A stretch of 58,864 nt of DNA from Mucilaginibacter gilvus (GTDB taxonomy: Bacteria; Bacteroidota; Bacteroidia; Sphingobacteriales; Sphingobacteriaceae): the NCBI RefSeq assembly GCF_004054195.1, contig NZ_SBIW01000028.1:1-58864 (forward strand), written 5' to 3'. Shown here piece after piece: positions 1-7,013 of this stretch. The first letter of the stretch is position 1; each line of letters opens with the position of its first letter. The position numbers and the translations under genes were made by a program. The notes under the pieces are model-generated. The model did no database searches and was not told the origin of the DNA. It was given only the letters and a program-made list of their open reading frames with translations.

Positions 1-101
1 GTGGTCAATTTGGCCCGGAATGCCTGGTCAGTTTGCCCCGGAATGGGGTGGTCAATTTGACGCGGAATCACTGGTCACATTCCGCCGGAATCAGGTGGTC
101 A
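1..101. mobile_element. Terminal end of an IS21-like insertion sequence (rest lies outside the window)
   Basis: Five copies of a motif beginning TGGTCA start at 2, 25, 49, 72 and 96, a regular 23/24-base step; the first four end in CGGAAT. Multiple directly repeated transposase-binding sites at the tips are a known feature of IS21-family elements. The last TGGTCA ends at 101 with CA, the usual terminal dinucleotide, so the junction with host DNA is probably 101/102. The istA/istB genes would lie upstream of base 1. The family assignment rests on the repeat architecture only, because no transposase is visible. Confidence 0.65.
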
Positions 102-574
102 ATATCAGCGGTATATCCAGTGAAATCAACTAACGCTTTATCCCATTTTTCGGTGCCGTAAAGCACAACTAAGTCTTTTAAGAATTCGGGAATAACATAT
201 TTTCTCGTCGGACTGTTCCAATTCTCATTGGGATTAATACCGCTTCTTATTACAAAATTAACTACCAATAAAAATTTGATATAAGCACGGGGAACGTCGT
301 CATAAGAGCCAGCGCTTATACTCTCCTCAAAATTTTTATTGAAGTATGCAATTACTTCCTTAGAGGATAGTCCATAGTTATCTGTTATGCATTTGGCTTT
401 TGTCCAATCATCCGTAACGTCCAACAAAGCTAAAAAGCTCATTGCCGTATTCTCCGTACTTTTAGGTGCTTTTGGATTTATCGGAATTCCAATGCTTTCC
501 AAAATATCTATAGCTTCGTTAATAATTTTCTTTACTCCAATACTTTTTTTGCTTTTAGGCAGGTAGTCTTTCAT
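68..574 (-). pseudogene. Type II restriction endonuclease, BsuBI/PstI-like N-terminal part, truncated by the insertion sequence
   Basis: The open frame has 168 codons. About the first 157 are native; the tail (DHLIPAECDQ) is encoded by the insertion-sequence repeats and ends at a stop inside them. Residues about 45-155 resemble the helical N-terminal DNA-binding domain of BsuBI/PstI-type endonucleases: an ALLDV segment, a conserved NSP.R.Y.I motif, then YGTEKWDKAL. The catalytic domain, which would follow, is absent. The ATG lies directly after the stop codon of the methyltransferase gene (TAAATG), the tight pairing expected of a restriction-modification operon. Family membership is recalled from motif order, not from a search. 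As it stands the product should have no cleavage activity. Confidence 0.6.
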
Positions 575-1636
575 TTAAAAAAGGGTTAGGTCTTGGTACG
601 CCACTTGGTTGTGATGGTATATAAAATCGCTTGGGTGCTGTTCTGTTTGATTATAGCAATCCTTAATAGCTAATGCTATTTGATAGGCAAGTAACGGCGG
701 TACTGCATTCCCTATCTGATTGTACGCATTGGTTTCATTACCCTGAAATTCAAACCAATCAGGAAAGCTTTGCAACCTTGCCGCTTCGTCTATTGTTATT
801 CTTCTTCTTCTGCCATCCTTCAATCTCACCCGTTGCATGTCACCTGTCGCCCCCGCTAAGTTCCTACAGGTTAAAGTACGAGCTGGTTTATCAGGATACA
901 AATCCCTTGGATTAATACATTGAGAGGCACGCTCATATTTGGCAACGTAAGCATCCATAGATGCGTTTAGAAACTTACTATCATCTGAAAACTGTGTCAT
1001 CAAATCCCCAATAGCGTTACTGACGGTAGTCTTTTGATTGTGCATTTTCGGGAACTTGAAAGTGGATTTATGCCCCACCACAAAGAGCCTTTCCCGGTTC
1101 TGAGGAACCTTATAATTAACTGCATTGAGGAGTTTGAATTCTATAAGATATCCTAACTCACTAAGCTCTTTCCTTATTAAATCAAAGTACCATTTATTTG
1201 AATATAGCAAGCCTCGTACATTTTCAAACATGAAAACTTTAGGGTTCAATCGCTTAACTGCATCTATAAAAATTGGAAACCCGTCCCGTGCATCCTCCAT
1301 ACCTTTCTGATTGCCACCGACGCTGAACGGTTGACATGGTGGTCCACCTATCACGATATCTGCTGGTGGATATTCGTACCCAACTTCAAGTTTAACGGGA
1401 AAGCAGGGGTTTCCAAGATTTCTTACATAGCTCTCAGAGGCTGGCACATTCATCTCAAACCCTACCGTCTTAAATCCTGCTGCCTCAAACCCTAAAGCTA
1501 AGCCGCCGCAACCCGCAAATAAGTCCAACACCACTGCATCTTCTGTATGCACAGGTCTTAGCACCTGATTAATGTACTGTATGTAGTTATTCGCCTCAAA
1601 ATCCATTAATTCAAAAGTATAAAATTGCCACGCCAT
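575..1636 (-). CDS. DNA (cytosine-5-)-methyltransferase
   Basis: This 353-aa protein transfers a methyl group from S-adenosylmethionine to C5 of cytosine in a specific DNA sequence. The class motifs appear in order: DLFAGCGG (about 38-45, SAM binding), GGPPCQPFS (97-105, catalytic Cys101), an ENV motif, QNRERLFVVG, then after the target-recognition stretch RRITIDEAARLQSFPDWF and QIGNAVPPLLA near the C-terminus. Length and motif order are complete, so it looks functional. It is the first gene of a two-gene restriction-modification operon whose endonuclease has lost its 3' part. A methylase kept after loss of its endonuclease would be an orphan methyltransferase. The target sequence cannot be read from the protein. 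Confidence 0.93.
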   Translation of the reverse strand: MAWQFYTFELMDFEANNYIQYINQVLRPVHTEDAVVLDLFAGCGGLALGFEAAGFKTVGFEMNVPASESYVRNLGNPCFPVKLEVGYEYPPADIVIGGPPCQPFSVGGNQKGMEDARDGFPIFIDAVKRLNPKVFMFENVRGLLYSNKWYFDLIRKELSELGYLIEFKLLNAVNYKVPQNRERLFVVGHKSTFKFPKMHNQKTTVSNAIGDLMTQFSDDSKFLNASMDAYVAKYERASQCINPRDLYPDKPARTLTCRNLAGATGDMQRVRLKDGRRRRITIDEAARLQSFPDWFEFQGNETNAYNQIGNAVPPLLAYQIALAIKDCYNQTEQHPSDFIYHHNQVAYQDLTLF

Positions 1637-1773
1637 ATCCTCATTTTTAATTTGCTTAAATGAGCGAAAGCTAAATTTTTTGACAAAGAATACAGACTAT
1701 TTGTCGAAGCAAGTACCCTATTCGTGTCACTGGTTGGCAACATATACCGTTTCTGATATCAATTTCTGAATAT

Positions 1774-1810
1774 CTATAATGCGCCCGGCTCCTGGCCGGG
1801 TACATTATAG
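1774..1810. other. Strong imperfect hairpin between the methyltransferase and rep genes
   Basis: Arms of 16 bases pair at 14 positions (outer CTATAATG/CATTATAG, inner CCCGGC/GCCGGG, two central mismatches) around a 5-base loop TCCTG. It lies in a 275-base gap (1637-1911) with no other convincing coding signal. No T-run follows on either strand, so it is a poor terminator. Just downstream, ACGGTAC occurs twice (near 1816 and 1840). Next to a HUH-type Rep gene such a structure could be a nicking origin, but that is inference. Confidence 0.6.
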
Positions 1811-1911
1811 TTGGATACGGTACGTATAAGTAGGCTTTACGGTACCAATAGGTACAGTTATTTTTATAGGTTAGTTTTGCGCTAAGTTCTTATTCTAACT
1901 AATTTCTAACC

Positions 1912-2127
1912 CTACAATAGCGTATTTACAAAGCACATATAACACGCAGTGCGCACCATTTCAGGTACAGGTTTAATGAACGTTAAATCCAGTTTCCCGT
2001 CCACAAAATCGAGTTTTACATAATCCTCAATGTTACCATTTAGTTGTCTGTTATTAAATTTTTTGCCCAAGTTGTCCATCTCACTAACGAATGCATCTGC
2101 TTTTGATTTTTGCAAAACTATCTCCAT
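1912..2127 (-). CDS. Small hypothetical protein overlapping the rep gene
   Basis: A 71-aa protein of unrecognised family. The first 55 residues are polar, beginning MEIVLQKSKADAF, and the C-terminus is hydrophobic with two cysteines (TACYMCFVNTLL). Its start overlaps the end of the upstream rep frame by 10 bases, which suggests translational coupling. Small ORFs after rolling-circle rep genes can encode copy-number or single-strand-binding functions, but nothing in this sequence shows that. It may be a fragment. Confidence 0.45.
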   Translation of the reverse strand: MEIVLQKSKADAFVSEMDNLGKKFNNRQLNGNIEDYVKLDFVDGKLDLTFIKPVPEMVRTACYMCFVNTLL

Positions 2128-2789
2128 TGTACAGCACGGTTTTTAACTGCAATATCCTTAACCTTTACGGTTAAGCCATTAGCTACTTTATAATCTTGTA
2201 GGCGGGCATTTTCAGCCAGTTTAAGCGCCTCAAATGTTTGCGTCAATGATATTGACCATGTGTCGGCAAGCGACTGCATGAGGTCTCGATTTGAGTTCAC
2301 ATCAATTTGTTTGAAACAGTAGCGTATAGCGTTGAGTCTATGCATCTCGTCCTTAATCTTATTTACACGGTAAAAGCCATTACCCCATTTTGCGCTCAGT
2401 AAGTCTCTAAGGTTTATACCCCACTTATCCGATTGTACTAACACATGTGCATGGTAGTTACCGCCACTGTATTCATTAGTTTTGATGTAGTTGGTTATGT
2501 ATCCATTGTTTACCAACCAAGCTATTACACCTTCAATTGATTTGTTATGCATATTAAGCGTGACTAACTTCTCATTGGTAAAGGTTATCAAGTGCGAATA
2601 AGGATAACCTGAACAGCCCTTAAATAGGTCATTGTTGTAATTAGTAGCGGTACTCACCGGAATGTTTGCCACCTGTTTCACTGGTTTAGCTTGTAGTTTA
2701 ATCTTCGCTCTGCGTCTTTGCTGAGCCTCTCTTGTTTGGATGGTACGGGCGGCTTTGCGCTCTTCATCTGATTTGAATTTTCTTCTCAT
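2118..2789 (-). CDS. HUH-type (rolling-circle) replication initiator or nickase
   Basis: The product has 223 aa from the ATG at 2789; the frame stays open to a GTG at 2873, but the ATG is preferred because the upstream part is only a Lys/Arg-rich run. Three motifs of HUH endonucleases appear in order: a beta-strand HLITFTNE (about 66-73), the HUH pair YHAHVLV (His113 and His115) and RYCFKQ with Tyr157 and Lys160, matching the YxxK motif of single-tyrosine Rep proteins. The N-terminal 40 residues are strongly basic. Such enzymes nick one strand and attach covalently through the tyrosine to start replication of small plasmids or ssDNA phages. No coat, mobilisation or partition gene is nearby, so this is probably a chromosomally captured remnant or a minimal integrated element. 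A RAYT/IS200-type transposase is less likely because of the YxxK arrangement. Confidence 0.6.
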   Translation of the reverse strand: MRRKFKSDEERKAARTIQTREAQQRRRAKIKLQAKPVKQVANIPVSTATNYNNDLFKGCSGYPYSHLITFTNEKLVTLNMHNKSIEGVIAWLVNNGYITNYIKTNEYSGGNYHAHVLVQSDKWGINLRDLLSAKWGNGFYRVNKIKDEMHRLNAIRYCFKQIDVNSNRDLMQSLADTWSISLTQTFEALKLAENARLQDYKVANGLTVKVKDIAVKNRAVQWR

Positions 2790-3347
2790 TTTTTTAATTT
2801 TAATTTGAGTTTTGTTATGCTTACATCGTTTACACCTACGGAGGTATTTTCGAGTACAGGGGGTTAGTTGCACTTTGCACTGTTCCGCCCCATTGTCTGC
2901 GTTGTTATTATTAAATACATGACTTTGGAAAAGATTACATAGTAAGCTCAGTCATCACAGGTGAAAATCACACATAACGCTGACAATGAGGTGAATAAAA
3001 TTTTATAAATTGAGATAAAAAATCTCAAACCCGAAGCTCACTAATCCATCAATCCCGACTAAAGCAAATATAGTTTAGTACCCCCCCGGTTGTCAAGCGT
3101 ATCAGAAAATAAATGATGACATTGAAAATTTTTCAAAAAATAGTTCAAATTTTCTTTTGGGGTCAGGCGACAAAAGCCTGTACCTGAACTTCGTAGCGTA
3201 TAGCAGGATATTGTGTGCGAATTTCAAGACTCGCCGAAGCGTTTTTAAAGAAAGATATTCTTGATATATTTGGCTTAACGGTTCACGCAATTAGGTTGCG
3301 CTCTGCCCAAATTAAATATAAATTATAATTAATTGACTTTATAAATC
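2790..3347. other. AT-rich intergenic gap upstream of rep, no supported gene
   Basis: About 560 bases without a convincing gene. A C7 tract occurs near 3081-3087, and the sequence is AT-rich. A 62-codon frame at 3102-3290 on the minus strand has no recognisable features. The gap probably holds the promoters for rep (leftward) and for the 129-aa gene (rightward), but I could not identify a good TAnnTTTG element for either. Confidence 0.4.
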
Positions 3348-3737
3348 ATGCCATCACGAGCGGACTTACTTTGGGACAGGGTTAAAATGTATGCTGATGT
3401 CAACGGCAGAATTAAGGTAGACCCGGCAGACAACCTTATTATAGATGGAAGAGGTCGCAATTGGGATGAAGAAGAAAGAATTGAACGAGAACAGGAAGAA
3501 CTAAGAAAGTTAGACGATTTAGCCAAGAATGGTTATATAGTAGGTAAGGTCTTAACTACACACTTCACAAATACCGTTGCGACAGTGAAAGATGAGGTTA
3601 AGCAGGCGTTTGATGATGTTCTTAACCGGAGCGAGGAGCCAAAAAAACTTACTAAAAAGCAGCAATTCGAACTGGATGTTAAGAACAAGACTGCTGAGAG
3701 AAAACTTAAAACCATCATAAAAGCAGGCAAGAAGTAA
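3348..3737 (+). CDS. Hypothetical charged protein
   Basis: A 129-aa protein I do not recognise. It is rich in Lys, Glu and Asp, with no signal peptide or membrane segment. Residues about 45-62 (DEEERIEREQEELRKLDD) should form a charged helix or coiled coil, and the C-terminus is basic (KTAERKLKTIIKAGKK). It stands alone between the rep region and tRNA-Ala, followed by a strong bidirectional terminator, and belongs to the accessory block. The ATG at 3348 is the first start after the non-coding gap. Confidence 0.6.
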   Translation: MPSRADLLWDRVKMYADVNGRIKVDPADNLIIDGRGRNWDEEERIEREQEELRKLDDLAKNGYIVGKVLTTHFTNTVATVKDEVKQAFDDVLNRSEEPKKLTKKQQFELDVKNKTAERKLKTIIKAGKK

Positions 3738-3817
3738 ACCAGAGCCATTTTTGCCCACATTTGCAGTGCTGAAATCGTGCTGGTGAACCACTGAAATTAC
3801 CCGAAAAGATATAAAAA

Positions 3818-3846
3818 AAGCCTCAAAAACAGTGTTTTTGAGGCTT
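3818..3846. terminator. Bidirectional intrinsic terminator
   Basis: A perfect 13-bp stem (AAGCCTCAAAAAC and its complement) with a 3-base loop AGT. It is flanked by an A-run on the left and CTTAAAA on the right, so it can end the rightward 129-aa gene and the leftward tRNA-Ala transcript. Confidence 0.8.
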
Positions 3847-3857
3847 AAAATCGTAGG

Positions 3858-3931
<74 letters not shown>

Positions 3932-4149
3932 GTTTGAGGAGCGCAAATATAATATTTAATAGCACAAATGCCAAGAAACTTTTAAACTTCCCTCGGAGAG
4001 GTTTAAAAACACCGTTGATTTTAGAACCGCCGCCACTTAGTGTATTGAAATTTATTTTTTTTACTGTTTTTTAAGAATCATACATCTGATAATCAGTTAA
4101 TTAAATAGTGTGTAAAAAATACATTATGTAAATAAATATTCAAAAACAC

Positions 4150-4181
4150 TTGTTTCTTAACATTTCAAAAGCCTAATTTTG
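4150..4181 (+). promoter_or_regulatory. Bacteroidota-type promoter of pckA
   Basis: TTG at 4150-4152 is followed after 21 bases by TAATTTTG at 4174-4181, an exact match to the TAnnTTTG -7 element of Bacteroidota housekeeping promoters. Transcription should start near 4187, giving a leader of about 24 bases containing AACCAATTATAAAC just before the pckA ATG. Confidence 0.75.
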
Positions 4182-4210
4182 GGGCAACCAATTATAAACT
4201 TTCAACCTTA

Positions 4211-5815
4211 ATGAATACAAATAATAACCGGGTGCCCCAATTAGGGTATCTCAACCTGGCTAATGGCTCTGCTATTTTATACCAGCTCAACCCAGCACAA
4301 TTAATTGAAGCGGCCATCAAACGCAACGAGGGTATTTTAAGCGATTCGGGCGCGCTTGCGATAGATACCGGCGCCTTTACCGGCCGGTCGCCCAAAGACC
4401 GCTTTATTGTTGACGACCACATTAGCCATGATAACGTATGGTGGGGGCCTGTCAATTTTAAATTTGATGGCGCACGCTTTAATTCATTATTTAAAAAGAT
4501 GACCCGCTATCTGGCGCAAAAAGAAATATTTGTACGCGATAGTTGCGCATGCGCCAATGCAGATTACCATATCGATATCCGCGTGGTAACTGAAACCGCT
4601 TACCAAAACCTGTTTGTACATCACCTATTCATCAGACCAAAGGTTGCAAACCCCGAAGGGCAGCCGGAATGGACCATCATCGCCGCACCCGGCTTCTCCG
4701 CCGACCCGGAGACCGACGGCACGCGCCAAAAGAATTTTACCATCATCAGCCTCAGTAAAAAAACCATTTTGATAGGCGGCACGGGCTACACCGGCGAAAT
4801 AAAGAAGGCTATCTTCACCGTGCTTAATTTCACCCTCGCCCACGATAAACAGGTGCTGCCCATGCATTGCGCCGCCAACACGGGCGCCAATGGCGATACC
4901 TCCATTTTCTTCGGCCTTTCGGGCACGGGTAAAACCACCCTATCGGCAGACCCGGAACGCCATCTCATCGGCGACGATGAACATGGCTGGAGCGACCACT
5001 CCATATTTAATTTCGAGGGTGGCTGTTATGCGAAATGCTCTGGCTTAACCGCCGAAAAAGAGCCGCAGATCTTTCGTGCAATCCAATATGGGGCTTTGCT
5101 GGAAAACATAAACTTTACACCCGGCACCCGCACGGTTAATTTTGATAACATCGACAAAACCGAAAATACGCGTGTAGCCTACCCCCTATCAAATGTGAAC
5201 AACGCGGTAATTCCGTCGGTAGGTGCTTCGCCAAAAAATATTTTCTTTTTAACCGCGGATGCTTTCGGGATCTTGCCCCCTATCTCCAAGTTGACGGCAG
5301 AACAGGCGATGTATCATTTCATCTCTGGCTATACCGCCAAAGTGGCCGGTACCGAAACAGGCGTTACCGAACCAAAGCTTACCTTTTCGGCTTGCTTTGG
5401 TGAGGCTTTCCTCCCTTTGCACCCGGTGGCCTACGCCAACCTGCTTGGAAAAAAGATAACCGATAACCAGGTGAACGTTTGGTTGGTAAACACCGGCTGG
5501 ACAGGTGGCGCTTACGGTACCGGACAGCGCATCAAGCTCTCCTACACCCGGGCCATGATCAGCGCGGCTATAAACGGCAAGCTGGACCATGTTAAATATC
5601 ACCGCCACCCGATATTTAAAACCATGATGCCCGCAACCTGCCCCAACGTACCCAACGATGTACTCGACCCAAAAAACACCTGGAAAAGCGAAAACGAGTA
5701 CGAAGAAAACGCCAACAGGCTGGCGCAGGCATTTAACAACAACTTCAGCAAATACCTTAACGATGATACCGTAAACCTGTTAGCAGCCGGTCCTGCGGCC
5801 ATCCAGGCGGTTTAA
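4211..5815 (+). CDS. pckA: Phosphoenolpyruvate carboxykinase (ATP)
   Basis: This 534-aa cytoplasmic enzyme converts oxaloacetate and ATP to phosphoenolpyruvate, CO2 and ADP, the first committed step of gluconeogenesis. The ATP-type kinase signature GLSGTGKTTLSADP starts at residue 235 (P-loop, Lys241) and is followed by LIGDDEHGWSD with the metal-binding aspartates. The N-terminal GRSPKDRFIVDD is the substrate-binding arginine motif. Length is normal for the family (about 530-540). A consensus promoter lies directly upstream and fbp follows 34 bases downstream on the same strand, pairing two gluconeogenic steps in one probable transcript. Confidence 0.97.
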   Translation: MNTNNNRVPQLGYLNLANGSAILYQLNPAQLIEAAIKRNEGILSDSGALAIDTGAFTGRSPKDRFIVDDHISHDNVWWGPVNFKFDGARFNSLFKKMTRYLAQKEIFVRDSCACANADYHIDIRVVTETAYQNLFVHHLFIRPKVANPEGQPEWTIIAAPGFSADPETDGTRQKNFTIISLSKKTILIGGTGYTGEIKKAIFTVLNFTLAHDKQVLPMHCAANTGANGDTSIFFGLSGTGKTTLSADPERHLIGDDEHGWSDHSIFNFEGGCYAKCSGLTAEKEPQIFRAIQYGALLENINFTPGTRTVNFDNIDKTENTRVAYPLSNVNNAVIPSVGASPKNIFFLTADAFGILPPISKLTAEQAMYHFISGYTAKVAGTETGVTEPKLTFSACFGEAFLPLHPVAYANLLGKKITDNQVNVWLVNTGWTGGAYGTGQRIKLSYTRAMISAAINGKLDHVKYHRHPIFKTMMPATCPNVPNDVLDPKNTWKSENEYEENANRLAQAFNNNFSKYLNDDTVNLLAAGPAAIQAV

Positions 5816-5849
5816 AAAGTCCATTAAGTAACATTACACACCATATTTT

Positions 5850-6905
5850 ATGCCAAAGGTTACTACTTTAGGTCAGTTTATTATTGAAAAACAAGCCGAT
5901 TTCCCTTATGCCAAGGGAGAACTTTCCCGCTTATTGAGGGATATTGCCATAGCCGCTAAAATTGTAAACAGGGAGGTGAACAAAGCGGGGCTGATGGATA
6001 TTTTGGGGCAGGCGGGCAGCACCAATATTCAGGGAGAAAGCCAGCAGAAACTCGATATTTTCGCGAATGAACAATTCATCTCGGCGCTTACCAGCGGCGG
6101 AGAGTGCTGCATTGTGGCATCAGAAGAAAATGAGGACATCATCATAATAGACCCGAAAGACAGGAAAGCGGGCAAATATGTGGTAGCTATAGATCCGCTC
6201 GACGGCTCATCCAATATTGATGTAAATGTGCCGGTAGGCACCATATTTTCTATTTATCGCCGAAAGGATTTTGATACCCCGCCCGGCCTTTGCGATGTGC
6301 TGCAAAAAGGCACCGAACAGGTGGCGGCGGGCTATATTATCTACGGCTCGTCTACCATGTTGGTTTATACTACTGGCAGGGGCGTTAACGGCTTTACGCT
6401 CGACCCATCCATCGGCGAGTTCTGCCTCTCCCACCCGGGGATGCGCGTGCCCGAAGATGGCACTATCTATTCCATCAACGAGGGGTATTATATGCATTTC
6501 CCAAAGGGGGTTAAGCAGTACATAAAATATTGCCAGGAGGAGGACAGGGCTACCAAGCGGCCCTACACATCGCGCTACATCGGCTCTATGGTGGCCGATA
6601 TTCATCGCAACCTTATTAAAGGCGGCATTTTTATTTACCCATACACAGCGGCCACCCCCTCGGGCAAACTAAGGCTGGTGTATGAGTGCAACCCCATGGC
6701 ATTTATAATTGAGCAGGCCGGCGGCAGGGCAACTAATGGCGACAAGCGCATCCTAACCATAGAGGTGGAGGAACTGCACCAACGCACCCCGGTTTTTATC
6801 GGCTCAAAAAACATGGTGATCCACGCGGAGGAGTTTATGAAAGAAGCCATTGAACTATCTTTTGCTTATGACGAGAACCAGGGCTTTCCCTTCGCGGTAG
6901 ATTAA
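5850..6905 (+). CDS. fbp: Class 1 fructose-1,6-bisphosphatase
   Basis: A 351-aa enzyme that hydrolyses fructose 1,6-bisphosphate to fructose 6-phosphate, the irreversible late step of gluconeogenesis. The metal-binding motif DPLDGSSNID lies at 115-124, preceded by VASEENED. YIGSMVADIHRNL and GKLRLVYECNPMAFIIEQAGG near the C-terminus are the substrate and catalytic loops of class 1 enzymes. The length is near the family norm of 330-350. It follows pckA by 34 bases, so co-transcription is likely. Confidence 0.96.
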   Translation: MPKVTTLGQFIIEKQADFPYAKGELSRLLRDIAIAAKIVNREVNKAGLMDILGQAGSTNIQGESQQKLDIFANEQFISALTSGGECCIVASEENEDIIIIDPKDRKAGKYVVAIDPLDGSSNIDVNVPVGTIFSIYRRKDFDTPPGLCDVLQKGTEQVAAGYIIYGSSTMLVYTTGRGVNGFTLDPSIGEFCLSHPGMRVPEDGTIYSINEGYYMHFPKGVKQYIKYCQEEDRATKRPYTSRYIGSMVADIHRNLIKGGIFIYPYTAATPSGKLRLVYECNPMAFIIEQAGGRATNGDKRILTIEVEELHQRTPVFIGSKNMVIHAEEFMKEAIELSFAYDENQGFPFAVD

Positions 6906-7013
6906 GGTTTTTTTGCGTGGCCGGTAGCCGCTTTCCTTAGCGCGCACAACAAATAAGTGCCTATATTTGAAATGGGCGCCGCCCCGCAGTTATTAACCTG
7001 TTCATGCTGGTCC

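Noticed and set aside
1..101. A repeat array that could be taken for CRISPR
   Set aside because: Repeats are about 20 bases with only 3-4 bases between them, degenerate, and truncated at a host gene. No spacers or cas genes. It fits an insertion-sequence end.
2790..2873. Extending rep upstream to a GTG start at 2873
   Set aside because: The added 28 residues are a Lys/Arg/Cys-rich run (RRCKRCKHNKTQ) and an ATG at 2789 begins the natural-looking basic N-terminus.
3102..3290. 62-codon frame on the minus strand
   Set aside because: No domain, signal, promoter or conserved neighbour; AT-rich DNA gives such frames by chance.
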